Shown here one piece after another: positions 63,256 to 64,000 of a DNA stretch of 64,000 nucleotides. The notes under the pieces were generated by a model. It did not search any database. It was not told where the DNA came from and worked only from the letters and a program-made list of their open reading frames with translations. The position numbers and the translations under genes were made by a program. Numbering within the stretch: position 1 is the stretch's first letter; every line of letters begins with the position of its first letter. Source of the stretch: Eunapius fragilis (Eukaryota > Porifera > Demospongiae > Spongillida > Spongillidae). Location: positions 7,879,118-7,943,117 of the forward strand of contig OY811980.1 in the NCBI GenBank assembly GCA_963681505.1, in the 5' to 3' direction.

Positions 63256-64000
63256 ATGTCCGGTGTATCCTCCAATCTTGCCCAAAGGCTATCTGTTGCT
63301 ATTCAGAGAGGCAATTCAGCTTCAGTAATGGGGACAATGAATGGGGATGATGAAGAGTTTTTTGTATGATTTAGTTCAATAGTGAGTTATGAAAATATTT
63401 GACTGGTTTTTATTTTATTTTTTATTAGACATTCAATGAGTCTGTATCTCCTTCTGATACAATTCAGTCTGATGGTTTAGTTTCATCTTCAGTCCATCAA
63501 AATCAACTTTCGAGCAAGATTGACATCCATCAGTTCAATAACATCCTGATCGTTTCTTCTGTTGCTGATAAGGCTCGTTTGTTGTCTGTCTCATCCCCAC
63601 ATGCTGCTTCATGGCTAACTGTAGTCCCTTCTGAAGGTCTCGGCCTTCATCTTGAGCCCTCAGTATTCCAGGTAGCAGTCAAGTGGTGGCTTGGTTTGGA
63701 CACCTCCAATGGTTCTCTGTGTGCCCTATGCCCAAACAGTGCATTAGATCCCCTTGGTCATCATGCTACAACGTGCAAAAAAGGAGGAGACGTAGTCACC
63801 CGACACAACCAGCTGCGCAATGTGTTGGCGGAGACTTGCCGTAGAGCCCACTTGAGCGTAAAGGTGGAGATGGGTAGCAATCTTACATCTGAGCATGACC
63901 ATTCACGCCCTGCAGACATTTTGCTACCCAACTGGGCCCTTGGCAAACCAGCTGCCTTTGATATTTCAGTGACATCACCGCTAAACCCTAAAATTGTTTC
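63256..64000 (+). CDS. Two-exon ORF with retroelement C-terminal domain (partial)
   Basis: Exon 1 (63256-63363) reads MSGVSSNLAQRLSVAIQRGN and ends GDDEEFF before a GTATG donor. A 65-bp intron ends TTTTTATTAG. Exon 2 (from 63429, phase 0) is open to the window edge: TFNESVSPSDTIQSDGL..., SPHAASWLTVVPSEGLGLHL, VKWWLGL, a zinc-knuckle-like C-x2-C...H-x4-C (CALC...DPLGHHATTC), GGDVVTRHNQLRN and RPADILLPNW...AAFDISVTSPL. These are the motifs that follow the RT in REL-endonuclease-type elements, but no RT precedes them. It is either a decayed LINE 3' part or a spliced, domesticated derivative. It lies opposite in orientation to the fragment at 62700-63089. Confidence 0.55.

Overview
This is eukaryotic, animal-type DNA. 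It has many short GT-AG introns (often 60-100 bp), one-exon-per-domain immunoglobulin (Ig) and fibronectin type III (FN3) cassettes, tandem-repeat DNA and several transposon families. The combination of receptor tyrosine phosphatases (RPTPs) built from Ig/FN3 domains, very short introns and proteins rich in 'KANPEKKK'-type repeats suggests a demosponge such as Amphimedon. That is an inference from family knowledge, not a database match.

The backbone of the window is a tandem cluster of related RPTP genes, all on the minus strand. From right to left they are: A (61725-51319, looks intact), B (40089-33185, intact frames but a much shorter ectodomain), D (about 20126-17106, only the cytoplasmic half), C (11582-about 2600, full ectodomain but damaged, with a divergent cytoplasmic half and no second phosphatase domain) and E (1065-1, the 5' end of a gene that leaves the window). 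Each gene with a 5' end starts with the same 61-bp signal-peptide exon behind a GC-rich box. The full design is signal peptide, about ten Ig-like domains, three FN3 domains, one transmembrane helix, a short juxtamembrane segment, an active-looking D1 phosphatase domain (WPDHG loop, [10 protein letters not shown] signature) and a D2 domain that keeps the Cys/Arg loop but has WPE instead of WPD. The paralogs are mosaics: near-identical stretches switch abruptly to divergent ones inside single exons.

The spacers are also duplicated. The stretch between C and D (11.6-17.1 kb) is homologous to the stretch between B and A (40.1-51.3 kb). Both carry a broken Lys/Arg-rich repeat ORF split by a small TIR element, an unrecognised multi-exon minus-strand gene, an 'AAGTCTTG' array, an ORF remnant and the same interspersed repeats. 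The B-A spacer has two extra insertions that the C-D spacer lacks, so empty sites are visible. One is a 2.53-kb DNA transposon with 17-bp TIRs and a 7-bp target duplication (40206-42736). The other is a 2.47-kb element (47531-50001) ending in CACGGCTGT inverted repeats. It encodes a protein that resembles the N-terminal zinc-finger/RING region of vertebrate RAG1, plus a C-terminal transposase-like fragment. This is the most interesting object in the window.

The middle (20.1-33.1 kb) has no convincing host gene. It holds a fragment of the Lys/Arg repeat family, several hairpin (fold-back) elements, a pair of long diverged inverted repeats about 8 kb apart, and a minisatellite with a unit of about 120 bp. 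Both outer edges (2.0-2.56 kb and 62.4-63.23 kb) carry the same fragment of a retrotransposon C-terminal domain. A plus-strand two-exon ORF of the same domain family runs off the right end (63256-64000).
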